Translations under genes and position numbers: made by a program | Notes under the pieces: generated by a model | The model's input: only the letters and a program-made list of their open reading frames with translations | What the model was told of the DNA's origin: nothing | Database searches by the model: none | Shown here: piece by piece, positions 52,273 to 61,483 of the stretch | Position numbering within the stretch: the stretch's first letter is position 1 | Layout: every line of letters begins with the position of its first letter | Assembly: GCF_003634935.1 (NCBI RefSeq) | Contig: NZ_RBXO01000001.1 | Span: 496,001-560,000 of the forward strand | Direction: 5' to 3' | Length of the DNA: 64,000 nt | Source: Saccharothrix australiensis | Lineage (GTDB): Bacteria > Actinomycetota > Actinomycetes > Mycobacteriales > Pseudonocardiaceae

Positions 52273-52306
52273 CAGCTAGCCTGTGGGTGAGTCTTTGGGA
52301 GCGTGG

Positions 52307-52480
52307 ATGAACTTCGACGAGTTGAAGAACAAGGCGTTCGAGGTGCTGGAGGAGAACCACGAGAAGGTGGACCAGGGCATCGACGCCGCCGCCGAGTTCA
52401 TCGCCGGCAGGTTCGGCCACGAGGAGCAGGTCAGGACGGTGGCCGAGCAGGCCAAGAACATCCTTCCGGGTGGAGAGTGA
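52307..52480 (+). CDS. MT0933-like antitoxin family small protein
   Basis: This 57-aa charged helical protein (MNFDELKNKAFEVLEENHEK, KVDQGIDAAAEFI, VAEQAKNILPG) has the pattern of the MT0933/Rv0909 antitoxin family. ATG 52307 follows GGGAG by 5 bases; TAGCCT (52277-52282) is the likely -10. No toxin gene (Rv0910-like) is adjacent. The next gene overlaps its stop as GTGA instead. An antitoxin role is therefore only by family name. Confidence 0.75.
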   Translation: MNFDELKNKAFEVLEENHEKVDQGIDAAAEFIAGRFGHEEQVRTVAEQAKNILPGGE

Positions 52481-53100
52481 ACTCGTTCAACCCGGCTGAG
52501 CCGGCGCACCCGACCGGCGAGGCTCGCTCGCCTTCCGCGCAGATCGTGACGTGGCAGGGCTACGACGTGCCGCGCCTGGAGCAGGTCCGGTTCCTGCTGT
52601 CCGAGCGCAAGCTGCGAGCCTCCGGCCGCCTCGTGTCGGCCGGGCCGGACGAGCAGTTCAGCGGGTCGTTCGAGGTGTCCGTCGGCGAGGCCGGCGCGGT
52701 CACCCGCCTGTTGCTGCGCACGGCGACCGTGTCCGAGGAGCGGCAGGTCTCGGTGTCCCGCTCGTCCGAGGGCGTGTGGCTGGTCGACCACGGCCAGGGC
52801 GCGGAGCGGGCCGACTTCGACGGCGCGGTGGACGTCGACGTGCAGTTCGCCGTCCTGTTCAACGCCATCCCGATCCGCCGCCTCGGCCTCCAGCGCGAGG
52901 CGGGCGAGCACGAGCTGCCCGTCGTGTACGTGACGCTGCCGGACCTGTCGGTCCGCCTCGTGCGCCAGAAGTACCGGACCGTGTCGGTGGGCGACGAGCA
53001 GTCCGTGGTGTCGTTCGAGAGCGGCGACTTCCAGCAGGACATCACCGTGGACGGCACCGGCCTGGTGATCGACTACCCGCGGGTCGCGCGGCGCATCTGA
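52477..53100 (+). CDS. putative glycolipid-binding-domain protein
   Basis: This 207-aa protein resembles the putative glycolipid-binding family (PF06475): an all-beta layout with GVWLVDHGQ, VDVDVQFAVLFNAIPIRRLG and a final SGDFQQDITVDGTGLVIDYP. GTG 52477 overlaps the antitoxin-like stop codon, so the two are translationally coupled. There is no signal peptide. The true ligand is unknown; the family name comes from a Pseudomonas-type annotation and should be used with care. Confidence 0.75.
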   Translation: MNSFNPAEPAHPTGEARSPSAQIVTWQGYDVPRLEQVRFLLSERKLRASGRLVSAGPDEQFSGSFEVSVGEAGAVTRLLLRTATVSEERQVSVSRSSEGVWLVDHGQGAERADFDGAVDVDVQFAVLFNAIPIRRLGLQREAGEHELPVVYVTLPDLSVRLVRQKYRTVSVGDEQSVVSFESGDFQQDITVDGTGLVIDYPRVARRI

Positions 53101-53116
53101 CCGGGGCCGCGCCGGG

Positions 53117-54298
53117 TCACACCTGCACGACGATCGCCATCCCCTGGCCAACGCCCACGCAGGCCGCCGCGACGCCGAGCCCGCCGCCGCGCGCCCGCAG
53201 GTGCCGGCACAGGTCGACGACCACGCGCGGCAGGGACGCACCCAGGGGGTGGCCGTAGGCGATCGCGCCGCCGTGGACGTTGACCTTCTCCCGCTCCACC
53301 TCCGGCAGGTGGTGGAGCACGGACAGCGCCATCGCCGCGAACGCCTCGTTGATCTCCCACAGGTCGACCTCCTCGGCGGCGATCCGCAGGCGCGCCAGGA
53401 GCTTCCGGATCGCCGCGACCGGGGCCAGCGTGAAGCGCTGCGGCTCGTCGGCGGTGACCGCGCTGCCCAGCAGCGCGCCCAACGGCCGGACGCCCAGTTC
53501 GTCCGCCACCTCCTCGGTGCCCATGAGCAGCGCGGCCGCGCCGTCGTTCAGCGGCGACGAGTTGCCCGCCGTCACCGGTCCGGACTCGGAGAACGCGGGC
53601 GCGAGCCTGCCCAGCTTCTCCAGCGACGTCTCCGGCCGCACGCTCTCGTCGCGCCGGACCGCCGAACCGTCCGGCAGCAGCACCGGGAACGCGAACCCCT
53701 CGTGCACGCCCGCGTCCCAGGCCGCCGACGCGCGCCGGTGCGAGCGCAGCGCGTAGTGGTCCATCTGCTCCCTGGTGATGCCCAGCGACACCGCCACGTC
53801 CTCCGCCGCCCGCCCGAGGGGCACCGTCCACTCCGCTGGCATCCGGGGGTTCACCAGCCGCCAGCCGAGCGCCGTGGACACCGGTTCCAGGCGGTCCGCG
53901 AACGGCCGGTCCGGGCGGGGCACCACGAACGGCGCGCGGGTCATGCCCTCCACGCCGCCGGCGATCAGCAGGTCCGCGTCGCCCATCGCCAACGCCCGGC
54001 CGGCCTGCGCGATCGCCTCGCCGCCGGACGCGCACAGCCGGTTCACGGTCACCCCCGGCACGGTCGGCGGCAGGCCCGCGAGCAGCGCCGCCATCCGGCC
54101 GACGTTGCGGTTCTCCTCGCCCGCGCCGTTGGTGTTGCCGTACAGCACGTCGTCGACCCGCGCGGGGTCGAACGCGTGCCTGCGCAGCAGCTCGGTGATC
54201 GGCAGCGCGGCCAGGTCGTCCACGCGCACGCCGGACAGCCCACCGCGGTATCGGCCGAACGGCGTGCGGGCGGCGTCGAGGATCAGCGGGCGTCGCAT
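53117..54298 (-). CDS. thiolase (acetyl-CoA acyltransferase)
   Basis: This 393-aa thiolase has the nucleophile Cys in NRLCASGGEAI (about residue 90), HGGAIAYGHPLGAS with the catalytic His and a C-terminal AACVGVGQGMA with the second Cys. NEAFAAMA is the conserved Asn loop. It cleaves beta-ketoacyl-CoA in fatty acid or aromatic acid degradation, or condenses acetyl-CoA. No other beta-oxidation gene is adjacent. The acetoacetate-CoA ligase at 35 kb could feed it with acetoacetyl-CoA, which is an inference. Confidence 0.93.
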   Translation of the reverse strand: MRRPLILDAARTPFGRYRGGLSGVRVDDLAALPITELLRRHAFDPARVDDVLYGNTNGAGEENRNVGRMAALLAGLPPTVPGVTVNRLCASGGEAIAQAGRALAMGDADLLIAGGVEGMTRAPFVVPRPDRPFADRLEPVSTALGWRLVNPRMPAEWTVPLGRAAEDVAVSLGITREQMDHYALRSHRRASAAWDAGVHEGFAFPVLLPDGSAVRRDESVRPETSLEKLGRLAPAFSESGPVTAGNSSPLNDGAAALLMGTEEVADELGVRPLGALLGSAVTADEPQRFTLAPVAAIRKLLARLRIAAEEVDLWEINEAFAAMALSVLHHLPEVEREKVNVHGGAIAYGHPLGASLPRVVVDLCRHLRARGGGLGVAAACVGVGQGMAIVVQV

Positions 54299-54348
54299 GA
54301 CCTCATCTTGTCACTGGCCGGCGGCGCGGCACTGCGGCGCGAACATCG

Positions 54349-56169
54349 CTAACCGACGAAGAACGACACGAACGCCGAGGTCGGACGCGTGTCGGCGGAC
54401 GTGCCGAACAGCTGCACCTCGATCATGTGCGGCCCGTGGGACAGGCCGCCGGTGTTCAGCGCCAGCCGGTACCGCCCGGCGACGCCCGGCCCGCCCAGGT
54501 TCGTCGGCACGGCCGCCACGCGGTCGCCGTCGAGCCGCACCGTGAAGCCGGCGAGCCCCGCCACGCCGGTGCCGCGCTGCCCCGACCGGCCGTCGAGCAC
54601 CAGGTCGAACACGACCCGCCCGCGCTGGATCGGCGAGTTCTCGGGCACCGGCCGCCCGCTCGCGTCGAGCACGGTCCCGTGCACGCGGGCGAGGACCTGC
54701 TCCGGGCCGCTCAACGGGGTGCTCCCGGCGCTCGGCCGCGGCGGGGCCGGCGCGCCGGGCGCGGGCACGAGTTCCAGGTCGACGTGCGTGGCCTGCGCCT
54801 TCAACCCGGTCAGCACGGTCACCGGCAGTTCGCCGTCGACCAGGACCAGCGCCTCCGCCGGCACGTCCGCGACGACCGGGTAGCCGACACCCGGCCGCCA
54901 CGGCGCGCCGGGCACGGCCGGTCGCAGCGGCACCCGCGCGGCGCCCACGGCCAGCGCGAACTCCGGCGCGGTCGGCGACGCGTCGCTGTGCAGGAGGGTC
55001 ATCCGCACCTGCCCGCCGGTCACGTGGCGCACGGGCGTCCCGGTGGTGGGCGGCGCGTCCGGGGCGATCGCGGTCCGCACGGCGGGCGGCGGCACGTGCG
55101 GTGGCGCGGTGGCCGGCGCGGCGTCGAACGCCACCAGGCCGACGTGCACGCGCTGACCGGTCGGCCCGGACACCGAGAGCAGCGCCGCGGCCTCCCGCCA
55201 GCGCGGCACGGCGGGGCTGGTCGCCACCATCTCGCCGTCCAGCAGCACCCGCGCGCCGTCCCGGCGCAGCGCCAGCTCCCAGCGGTGGGTGATGCCCCGC
55301 TCCAGCTCCGGCACGGCACGCGTCGCCGTGGTCGGCGTGCCGTCGGGCGTCCGCACCTCGGCCGACGTCGTCCCGTTGCCGGTCGCCACCCGCAGCCGGA
55401 CGGCGTCCGGCGGCAGGCCCTCGCCGCTCACCGTGCTGACCGGGCCGGGCACCAGGTCGACGGTCAGCTCGCCGTCGTCGCCGGGCGCGTCCGTCTCCAC
55501 GACGACCCGGCCCAGGTCGTCGGCGTCCCGCAGCACGAACGGCGTGCGCGAGCGCAACGAGACCGGAGCCGCCGCGCAGGTGCTGCTGATCACCAGTCGC
55601 GCGCCGGTGTCGCCCTCGCCGGGGCCGGCGCGGGCGCAGTTCGGCCGGGTCGCGAGCCGCCAGCGGGCCGGGTCCGGCGCGTCCGGCTGGTCGAACCGGT
55701 CCACCAGCGCGTACCCGTCCTCCGCCCGGCCGCTCGGGGTGCCCTCGCCGCGCACGGGCTCGGAGCGCTGCCCGAACGCGTCCACGGCCCGCACCTCCAC
55801 CTGGTGGGTGACGCCGTCGTCCAGCCCGTCGAGCTGGGTCACGGGCTGGGCGATGAGGCGGGTGCGGTCGAGCCGCCCGTCGCGGCCCCAGCGGATCTCG
55901 TAGCCCGCCGCGTCCTCGCCGGTCCACCGCACCTGGAGCCGGCGGGGCCCGGCCACCACCCGCAGGTGGTCCGGTGGGGCGGGAGCGTCGCCCGGCGTCG
56001 GCGTCAGCACCCCTTCGGCGGCGAACGGGACGAGGGACGTCGGCGGCGGTGGCGCGGACGTGCTCGCCCGCGCGCCCGGCTCGCCGGCGCCGGTGCTCCG
56101 CAGGACCGCGACGACGCCGCCGAACAGCACCACACCAGCGGCGACGACGGCGATCCGGCGACGGTTCAT
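54349..56169 (-). CDS. secreted/anchored protein with FN3 and LamG-like domains
   Basis: The protein is 606 aa. Residues 1-25 are an N-terminal membrane anchor or signal segment (RRRIAVVAAGVVLFGGVVA), followed by a Pro/Ser linker. A fibronectin type III domain lies near 65-145 (DHLRVVAGPRRLQVRWTGED), then a concanavalin/LamG-like region (about 150-350) and further beta-rich sequence to the end. There is no catalytic motif, so a carbohydrate- or surface-binding role is likely. It is transcribed alone, with its promoter in the 399-base spacer to the right. Confidence 0.75.
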   Translation of the reverse strand: MNRRRIAVVAAGVVLFGGVVAVLRSTGAGEPGARASTSAPPPPTSLVPFAAEGVLTPTPGDAPAPPDHLRVVAGPRRLQVRWTGEDAAGYEIRWGRDGRLDRTRLIAQPVTQLDGLDDGVTHQVEVRAVDAFGQRSEPVRGEGTPSGRAEDGYALVDRFDQPDAPDPARWRLATRPNCARAGPGEGDTGARLVISSTCAAAPVSLRSRTPFVLRDADDLGRVVVETDAPGDDGELTVDLVPGPVSTVSGEGLPPDAVRLRVATGNGTTSAEVRTPDGTPTTATRAVPELERGITHRWELALRRDGARVLLDGEMVATSPAVPRWREAAALLSVSGPTGQRVHVGLVAFDAAPATAPPHVPPPAVRTAIAPDAPPTTGTPVRHVTGGQVRMTLLHSDASPTAPEFALAVGAARVPLRPAVPGAPWRPGVGYPVVADVPAEALVLVDGELPVTVLTGLKAQATHVDLELVPAPGAPAPPRPSAGSTPLSGPEQVLARVHGTVLDASGRPVPENSPIQRGRVVFDLVLDGRSGQRGTGVAGLAGFTVRLDGDRVAAVPTNLGGPGVAGRYRLALNTGGLSHGPHMIEVQLFGTSADTRPTSAFVSFFVG

Positions 56170-56568
56170 GGCGTCAAGCTATGCGGCGGGGTGACCGAGG
56201 TCACCAGGCGTTGCGCACCCGAGACCTGGCCGGGCCGATCCCGGTCGGGCGCTCGGCGGACCGGCCCACCGCCCGTTCAACCGATCGGGCTACCGCACCC
56301 GTCCGCCCAAGACCACGGCACCGGCTGGTCCCCGCCCTCCACCGGCGCGGTCCGGCGCGCCTCCACCGCCGCTGGGGCGTTCGGCTCGATCGACCGCCGC
56401 CATCCGGCCGGCCCCGCGCCGCCAGCTCGTCGGGTCGGGCTCGCCCCGCCGCAGTCCGCCCGGTCGGGCTTCGCGCCGCCGCAGCTCTTCGGGCCGGCCT
56501 CGGGCCGAAGCAAGCCGTCGGGTCGGCCTCCACCTCCCGCTCGACCGGTGCCGGTGGGCGACGCGGCC
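56170..56568. other. non-coding spacer with imperfect GC repeats
   Basis: This spacer lies between the FN3 gene start and the tyrA stop. A GGTCGGGCT-CGCC-CCGCCGCAG-like unit occurs at 56433-56454 and, with changes, at 56462-56484. No gene or clear hairpin is seen. Confidence 0.5.
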
Positions 56569-57534
56569 TCACGACGTGCGCGCGAGCACCGTGCTCCCGG
56601 TCAGCCCGACGACGCGGCCACCGCGCGACCCGAGCGCCCGCAGCGCCGCCAGCGCCTCGGGCGAGGTGAGGTCGATCGTCACGTCGGCGCGGTCGGCGTG
56701 CCGGACCTCCTGCAGGGCCACCCGCGCCCGGTGCCCCGCGTCGATCGTCTTGGCCAGCCCGCCGGTCGACGCCAACGAGCCGCGCGCCGCACCGAGCCTG
56801 CCCAGCGCGTCGTCCACGGCGTCCAGCAGCGCCGCCCGGTTGCCCTCGCACATCGCGCGGACCCCCTCGGGCCTGCTGCCGGCGACCCGCGTGCCGTCGC
56901 CGAACGAGCCCGCCGCCAGTGCGAGCGCCAGCGGTCCGCCGTCCGCGCCGACGCTGGCGAGCACGGCCGCGAGGACGTGCGGCAGGTGCGAGATCCGGGC
57001 CACCGCCGCGTCGTGCTCGGCGGCCGTCGCCGGGACGACGTGCGCCCGCGCGTCCAGCGCGAGCCCGACGACGTCGGTCAGGACGTCGAGGTCCGTGCCG
57101 TCCTCGGCGGTGACGACCCAGGCGGCGTCGTGGAACAGGTCGGCCCGCCCGGCCGCCCACCCGGACTCCGCCGTGCCCGCCATCGGGTGCCCGCCGACGT
57201 ACCGGGCACCCGGCGCGACCCGCGCCACCACCTCGGCCACGGGCCCCTTGACGCTCACCACGTCCGTCAGCCGGACGCCCGCGGGCACCCGCCGCAGCAC
57301 CTCCTCGACGGCGGGCAGCGGCACGGCGACGACGACCAGCGCGTCCCGCTCCCGCGCCAGGGACAGGGCCGCGCCGAGGTCGAGGACGTCGAACCCGTCC
57401 GCGCGGGCCGCCTCCGCGTCCTGGACCGAGGCGGTCGCGCCCCACGCCACCCGCCCGGCCGCGACCGCGGCGCGCAGCACCGAGCCGCCGATCAACCCCA
57501 GTCCGACCACGCACACGTCACGCACGGGGGACAT
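56569..57534 (-). CDS. tyrA: prephenate dehydrogenase
   Basis: This 321-aa enzyme starts at the ATG before SPVRDVCVVGLGLIGGS. The NAD-binding GLGLIGGS is at residues 9-16 and the active-site region GGHPMAGTAESGW near 110. The LSHLPHV-like ISHLPHVLAAVL helix and a helical dimerisation domain follow. It converts prephenate to 4-hydroxyphenylpyruvate in tyrosine synthesis. There is no C-terminal ACT domain of normal length, although the last 60 residues (VTIDLTSPEALAALR, GGRVVGLTG) may be a remnant regulatory fold. M. tuberculosis tyrA also lies beside the tadA pair. Confidence 0.92.
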   Translation of the reverse strand: MSPVRDVCVVGLGLIGGSVLRAAVAAGRVAWGATASVQDAEAARADGFDVLDLGAALSLARERDALVVVAVPLPAVEEVLRRVPAGVRLTDVVSVKGPVAEVVARVAPGARYVGGHPMAGTAESGWAAGRADLFHDAAWVVTAEDGTDLDVLTDVVGLALDARAHVVPATAAEHDAAVARISHLPHVLAAVLASVGADGGPLALALAAGSFGDGTRVAGSRPEGVRAMCEGNRAALLDAVDDALGRLGAARGSLASTGGLAKTIDAGHRARVALQEVRHADRADVTIDLTSPEALAALRALGSRGGRVVGLTGSTVLARTS

Positions 57535-57653
57535 CCTGCCGGCGACCACCGACAATCCGGGCGCGCGACGACCCCCGACCACCGAGGACCGCGCCTCGGG
57601 CCCCGATCGCGGCGGGTGGCAACCCGGACCGGCGGGCGCGCGTCCTCCCGGTC

Positions 57654-58598
57654 ATGAGGGTGGAGGTGTCGGCCGGACCGGGCGCGGACGAGGTCGCCCG
57701 CCTGCTGCGGGACCACGACCGCTCCGGGCTGCTCACGGTCGCGGTGGTGGACCGGCCGGGGTTGGCGGCGTTCGTGATCGGCGTGACCGGCGACGCGGCG
57801 GTGGCCGCCGATCCCGGTCCCGACGCCGGGCTCGATCCCGATGCCGGGCTCGATTCCGATGCCGCCGCCGGTCCCGATGCCGCCGGTCCCGATGCCGTCG
57901 CCTGGGCCGACGCCGTCGTCGGGCCGGAACGGCGGGCGGACCGGGTCGCGGAGCTGTGGGCCGAGCGCGTCGGACCGCTCGCGCGGTGGTCGGCGGGCCT
58001 GGAGCACCGCGGACCGGGCCCGGCCGTCCTGCACGACCACGACCCGCTGCTGCCGTCCGCCGCGAGGCGGTTGTGCGCCCGACTCAGGTCCGCCCTGCTC
58101 GACCGCGGGCTCGACGACGGCACCTGGACCTACGACCACATCGGCTCCACGGCGGTGCCCGGACTGCGGGCCAAGCGGTTCGTCGACCTCCAGCTCGGCG
58201 TGCCCGCACTGCCCGCCGAGGGCTCCGCGACGGACGACGTGCTGCTGGCCGCCGGCTTCGCGCCACCCGCCGGGACGCGTCCGGACTCGCCGGGCGTGCA
58301 CCGCGACAACGTGCTCGAACCGGGACTCGCCCCCGACGACGCCTATCGGAAGCGCCTGTACGTGCGGCCGGACCCGGCCATCCCGATGATCCTGCACGTC
58401 CGGCTGCTGGGCTCGCCGTGGTGGGCGGCGACCGTGCGGTTCCGCGACCTGCTGCGCGCCGACCCGGCCGTGCGGCGGGCGTACGAGCGGACGAAGGAGC
58501 AGGCCGCGCGGGCACACGCGGACGACGCCGACTACGACGACTACACGCGCTCGAAGACGGGGTTCTTCGAGGAGTTGGTGCAACGGGGTCGCTGGTGA
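57654..58598 (+). CDS. GrpB-family protein with N-terminal extension
   Basis: Of 314 aa, residues 125-314 match the GrpB/UPF0157 nucleotidyltransferase-like family: TYDHIGSTAVPGLRAKRFVD, LHVRLLGSPWW and the final DYDDYTRSKTGFF. Residues 1-125 form an unusual extension with a DPDAG/DSDAA/GPDA repeat (about 53-80), coded by a slipped repeat at 57815-57890. Actinobacterial relatives are often fused to dephospho-CoA kinase; no P-loop is present here. The biochemical role is not established. Confidence 0.82.
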   Translation: MRVEVSAGPGADEVARLLRDHDRSGLLTVAVVDRPGLAAFVIGVTGDAAVAADPGPDAGLDPDAGLDSDAAAGPDAAGPDAVAWADAVVGPERRADRVAELWAERVGPLARWSAGLEHRGPGPAVLHDHDPLLPSAARRLCARLRSALLDRGLDDGTWTYDHIGSTAVPGLRAKRFVDLQLGVPALPAEGSATDDVLLAAGFAPPAGTRPDSPGVHRDNVLEPGLAPDDAYRKRLYVRPDPAIPMILHVRLLGSPWWAATVRFRDLLRADPAVRRAYERTKEQAARAHADDADYDDYTRSKTGFFEELVQRGRW

Positions 58599-58695
58599 GC
58601 GCCGCCGACCTGCCGCCGCCTCCCGGCCCGTCCGGGCCCATGAGCCGTGACGGGCCGGGGAGCGGGCGATCGGGGTCCGCACCCGGCCGCCGGGG

Positions 58696-59931
58696 TCAGC
58701 GCAGGGCGTCCAGGGCGAAGGCCGTGTAGACGACCACGCCGTGCTCCATCGCCGCCTCGTCGAAGAGCACGCGGTTCGAGTGGTTCGGCTCGGCCTGCGC
58801 CAGGTCGACGCCCCTCGGGCACGCGCCCAGGAAAGCCATCGCGCCGGGCACGCGTTGCAGCACGTAGGAGAAGTCCTCCGCACCCATCAGCGGGTCCTCC
58901 ATCGGGCCCGCCCAGCGCCCGCCGAGGGCGGCGGCGGTCACGTCGATCACGCGCGGGCCCACCTCGGCGTCGTTCACGGTCACCGGGTAGCCGGGGACGA
59001 CCGTGACCTCGGCGGTGCAGCCGTGGGCCGCGGCCACGTGCCGGCAGACCTGCTCCAGTTCCTTGCGCACCAGGGCGCGGGTGTCCTCGGAGAGCGTGCG
59101 GATGGTGCCCTCCAGCAGCGCCGTCTCCGGGATGATGTTGCTGGTCGTGCCCGCCTTGATGCGCCCGACGGTCACGACGGCCGGGTGGTGCACGGTCACC
59201 CGCCGGGACACCATCGTCTGGAGCGCGCCGACCATCGCGGCGGCCGGCGGCACCGGGTCGACGGCGTCGTGCGGCGTCGCCGCGTGACCGCCCCGGCCCC
59301 GCACGAGGACGGTGAAGTTGTCCGCCGAGGCCATCGTCGGGCCGGGGCGCGAGACCACGACGCCGGACTGGAGCGTCGAGGTGATGTGCAGCGCGAACGC
59401 CTTCTCCACCGGCGGGCCGGCCGCGTCCAGCACGCCCTCGTCCAGCATGTGCCGCGCGCCGTGCATCCCCTCCTCGCCCGGCTGGAACATGAACACGACC
59501 TGGCCGTTCAACGCCTCCCGCCGGGAGCACAGCAGCCGCGCGGCGGACGCGAGCATCGCCACGTGCGTGTCGTGGCCGCACGCGTGCATCGACCCCGCCA
59601 CCTCGGACGCGTACGCCAGCCCCGTCTCCTCCTGGAGCGGCAGCGCGTCCATGTCGCCGCGCAGCAGCACCGTCGGACCCGGCCGCGCGCCGCGCAGCAC
59701 CGCCACCACCGACGTGCTCGACTTGCCCGTGGTGACCTCCAGCGGGAGGCCGGTCAGCGAGTGCAGGACCGCCGCCTGCGTCGCGGGGAGGTGCAGCCCC
59801 TGTTCCGGGTGCTTGTGGAGCTGCCTGCGGAGGGCCACCGTCCGGGGCTGCAGGGCACGAGCTGCCTCCACGAGCCCGGTGAACCGCGGCTCGGGTGCGA
59901 TCGTCTGTGCGTTCGGCGCAGTTGTGCTCAT
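58696..59931 (-). CDS. M20-family amidohydrolase (hippurate hydrolase/aminoacylase-like)
   Basis: This 411-aa zinc hydrolase starts at the ATG before STTAPNAQTIAPEP; 32 upstream in-frame residues are unlikely. Motifs are LLRGDMDALPLQEETG, HACGHDTHVAM, the catalytic Glu in FMFQPGEEG, and GAEDFSYVL. The central dimerisation domain (about 190-310) is intact. It cleaves N-acyl or amidated amino acids or indole conjugates; the exact amide cannot be told. It is divergent from the tadA pair. Confidence 0.92.
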   Translation of the reverse strand: MSTTAPNAQTIAPEPRFTGLVEAARALQPRTVALRRQLHKHPEQGLHLPATQAAVLHSLTGLPLEVTTGKSSTSVVAVLRGARPGPTVLLRGDMDALPLQEETGLAYASEVAGSMHACGHDTHVAMLASAARLLCSRREALNGQVVFMFQPGEEGMHGARHMLDEGVLDAAGPPVEKAFALHITSTLQSGVVVSRPGPTMASADNFTVLVRGRGGHAATPHDAVDPVPPAAAMVGALQTMVSRRVTVHHPAVVTVGRIKAGTTSNIIPETALLEGTIRTLSEDTRALVRKELEQVCRHVAAAHGCTAEVTVVPGYPVTVNDAEVGPRVIDVTAAALGGRWAGPMEDPLMGAEDFSYVLQRVPGAMAFLGACPRGVDLAQAEPNHSNRVLFDEAAMEHGVVVYTAFALDALR

Positions 59932-60020
59932 CCCTCGATAGTGGCATCGGACCGGTGCTCGTGCCCGGAGCCGAGGCCCCCGTGCTACCGGGTGCGCTCC
60001 GGTGGCCCTACGGTGTGCAC

Positions 60021-60509
60021 ATGGCACACGAGGAGCCGGTCAACGGCTTCGCTGTCGCGGTGGTCCGGGAAGACGGCCGCTGGCGGTGCAGCAGGATGGA
60101 CAGCTCGGCGCTGTCCGAACTCGACGCGGCCATCACGGAACTGCGCCAGCTCCGCTCCACAGGTGCCGTCTTCGGCCTGCTGGCGGTGGACGACGAGTTC
60201 TTCATAGTGCTGCGCCCGGTGCCCGGCGGGGTGTCGCTGCTGCTGTCGGACGCGGCCGCCGCGCTGGACTACGACATCGCCGCGGACGTGCTGGACCTCC
60301 TCCGGGTGGACCCGCCGGACGAGGAGGACGACGAGCTGTGGCCCGAGGGCGACCTGGCCGTCCTCGCCGACCTCGGGATGCCCCAGCACGAGTTGCAGGT
60401 GATCGTGGACGAGGTCGACCTGTACCCGGACGAGCAGCTCCAGATGATCGCCCAGCGGTGCGGGTTCGGTGACGAGTTCACCAAGCTGCTGGACACCATC
60501 CAGGCGTGA
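60021..60509 (+). CDS. tRNA adenosine deaminase-associated protein
   Basis: This 162-aa protein of the actinobacterial family always found before tadA has an N-terminal NGFAVAVVREDGRWRCSRMD, a central ELDAAITELRQLRS and an acidic linker PPDEEDDELWPEGD. ATG 60021 is 6 bases after TACGGT (60009-60014), so it is probably leaderless. Its stop overlaps the tadA start as GTGA, implying coupled translation and a functional link to tRNA editing. Confidence 0.9.
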   Translation: MAHEEPVNGFAVAVVREDGRWRCSRMDSSALSELDAAITELRQLRSTGAVFGLLAVDDEFFIVLRPVPGGVSLLLSDAAAALDYDIAADVLDLLRVDPPDEEDDELWPEGDLAVLADLGMPQHELQVIVDEVDLYPDEQLQMIAQRCGFGDEFTKLLDTIQA

Positions 60510-60955
60510 CCGACGAAGACCTGGTGCGGTCGGCCCTGGAGGTCGCCGGTCGCGCGCCGCGGACCGGCGACGTGCCGATCGGCGCGGTCGTGTGGGGCCC
60601 GGACGGCACGGAGCTGGCGCGGGCCTGCAACGCGCGCGAGGCGCTCGGCGACCCCACCGCGCACGCGGAGGTCCTGGCGCTGCGCGCGGCGGCGGCGGTC
60701 CACGGCGACGGCTGGCGGCTCGGCGGCTGCACGCTCGCGGTGACCGTGGAGCCGTGCACGATGTGCGCCGGGGCGCTGGTGCTGGCGCGGGTCGCTCGGG
60801 TCGTGTTCGGCGCGTGGGAACCCCGGACCGGCGCCGTGGGCTCGTTGTGGGACGTCGTGCGCGACCGCCGGCTCAACCACCGGCCGGAGGTCGTCGGCGG
60901 CGTGCTGGAGGACGAGTGCGCGGCCCTGATGCGCGGCTTCTTCGCCGACATGTGA
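60506..60955 (+). CDS. tadA: tRNA adenosine(34) deaminase
   Basis: This 149-aa zinc deaminase has HAEV (zinc His and catalytic Glu) and PCTMC (two zinc Cys) in their normal positions. It converts A34 of tRNA-Arg(ACG) to inosine so that CGU, CGC and CGA are read by one tRNA. The only visible tRNA-Arg(ACG) is at 37.6 kb in this window. It is translationally coupled to the associated protein upstream. Confidence 0.95.
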   Translation: MTDEDLVRSALEVAGRAPRTGDVPIGAVVWGPDGTELARACNAREALGDPTAHAEVLALRAAAAVHGDGWRLGGCTLAVTVEPCTMCAGALVLARVARVVFGAWEPRTGAVGSLWDVVRDRRLNHRPEVVGGVLEDECAALMRGFFADM

Positions 60956-61037
60956 CTCCGGGCGCACGGGTGTTATGGACCGCCCGGACGGGGCACCCCT
61001 CGGGCGGAAGGACCACTCGCCGGAAGGGGAAGTCGCG

Positions 61038-61247
61038 ATGGGCGTTTTCGACCAGGCCAAGGACAAGGCGGAGCAGTTGATCGGCGAGGCGAAGGAGAAG
61101 GTCGGCCGGATGACCGGCAACGAGGACCTGGAGGCGGCCGGCAAGCGCGACCAGGTCAGCGGCGAGGTCAAGGAGACCGGCCACGACCTGCGCGACAAGG
61201 CCGCGGGCGCGGCGCACGACGCGAAGGACAAGCTCTCCGGTCGGTAG
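61038..61247 (+). CDS. CsbD-family stress-response protein
   Basis: This 69-aa hydrophilic protein rich in K, E, D and A has the CsbD layout: AKDKAEQLIGEAKEKVGRMT, NEDLEAAGKRDQVSGEVKE, AKDKLSGR. ATG 61038 follows GGAAGGGGAAG. CsbD proteins accumulate under general stress; the biochemical role is unknown. A T-tailed terminator follows. Confidence 0.9.
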   Translation: MGVFDQAKDKAEQLIGEAKEKVGRMTGNEDLEAAGKRDQVSGEVKETGHDLRDKAAGAAHDAKDKLSGR

Positions 61248-61259
61248 ACGACTCCGGTG

Positions 61260-61310
61260 GGAGCCGGGCACGGGGCCGCACGGGTTCCGGTGCCCGGCTC
61301 CGCGTCTTTT
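61260..61310 (+). terminator. terminator after csbD
   Basis: An 11-bp perfect stem (61260-61270 with 61291-61301) with a 20-base loop is followed by GCGTCTTTT, 13 bases past the stop. Confidence 0.7.
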
Positions 61311-61483
61311 CGCGGTCTTCTCGCGGTCTTTCGAGGTCTTCGAGGTCCTTCGAGCCGTGGCTGTGCCGTGCTGCGGCCGTGGCGCTGCGACGCGGGCCAC
61401 GGCCGGGACGGCGTCGGGAAATAGCCCACTCGGGGGAGCCCGCTGATCTGCACGCGCGCGGGCGCGCTGCCACGATTGGACGG

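Noticed and set aside
54427..57657. 1076-aa plus-strand open frame over the FN3 and tyrA genes
   Set aside because: Shadow of two minus-strand genes and a GC-rich spacer; low-complexity Arg/Gly/His content.
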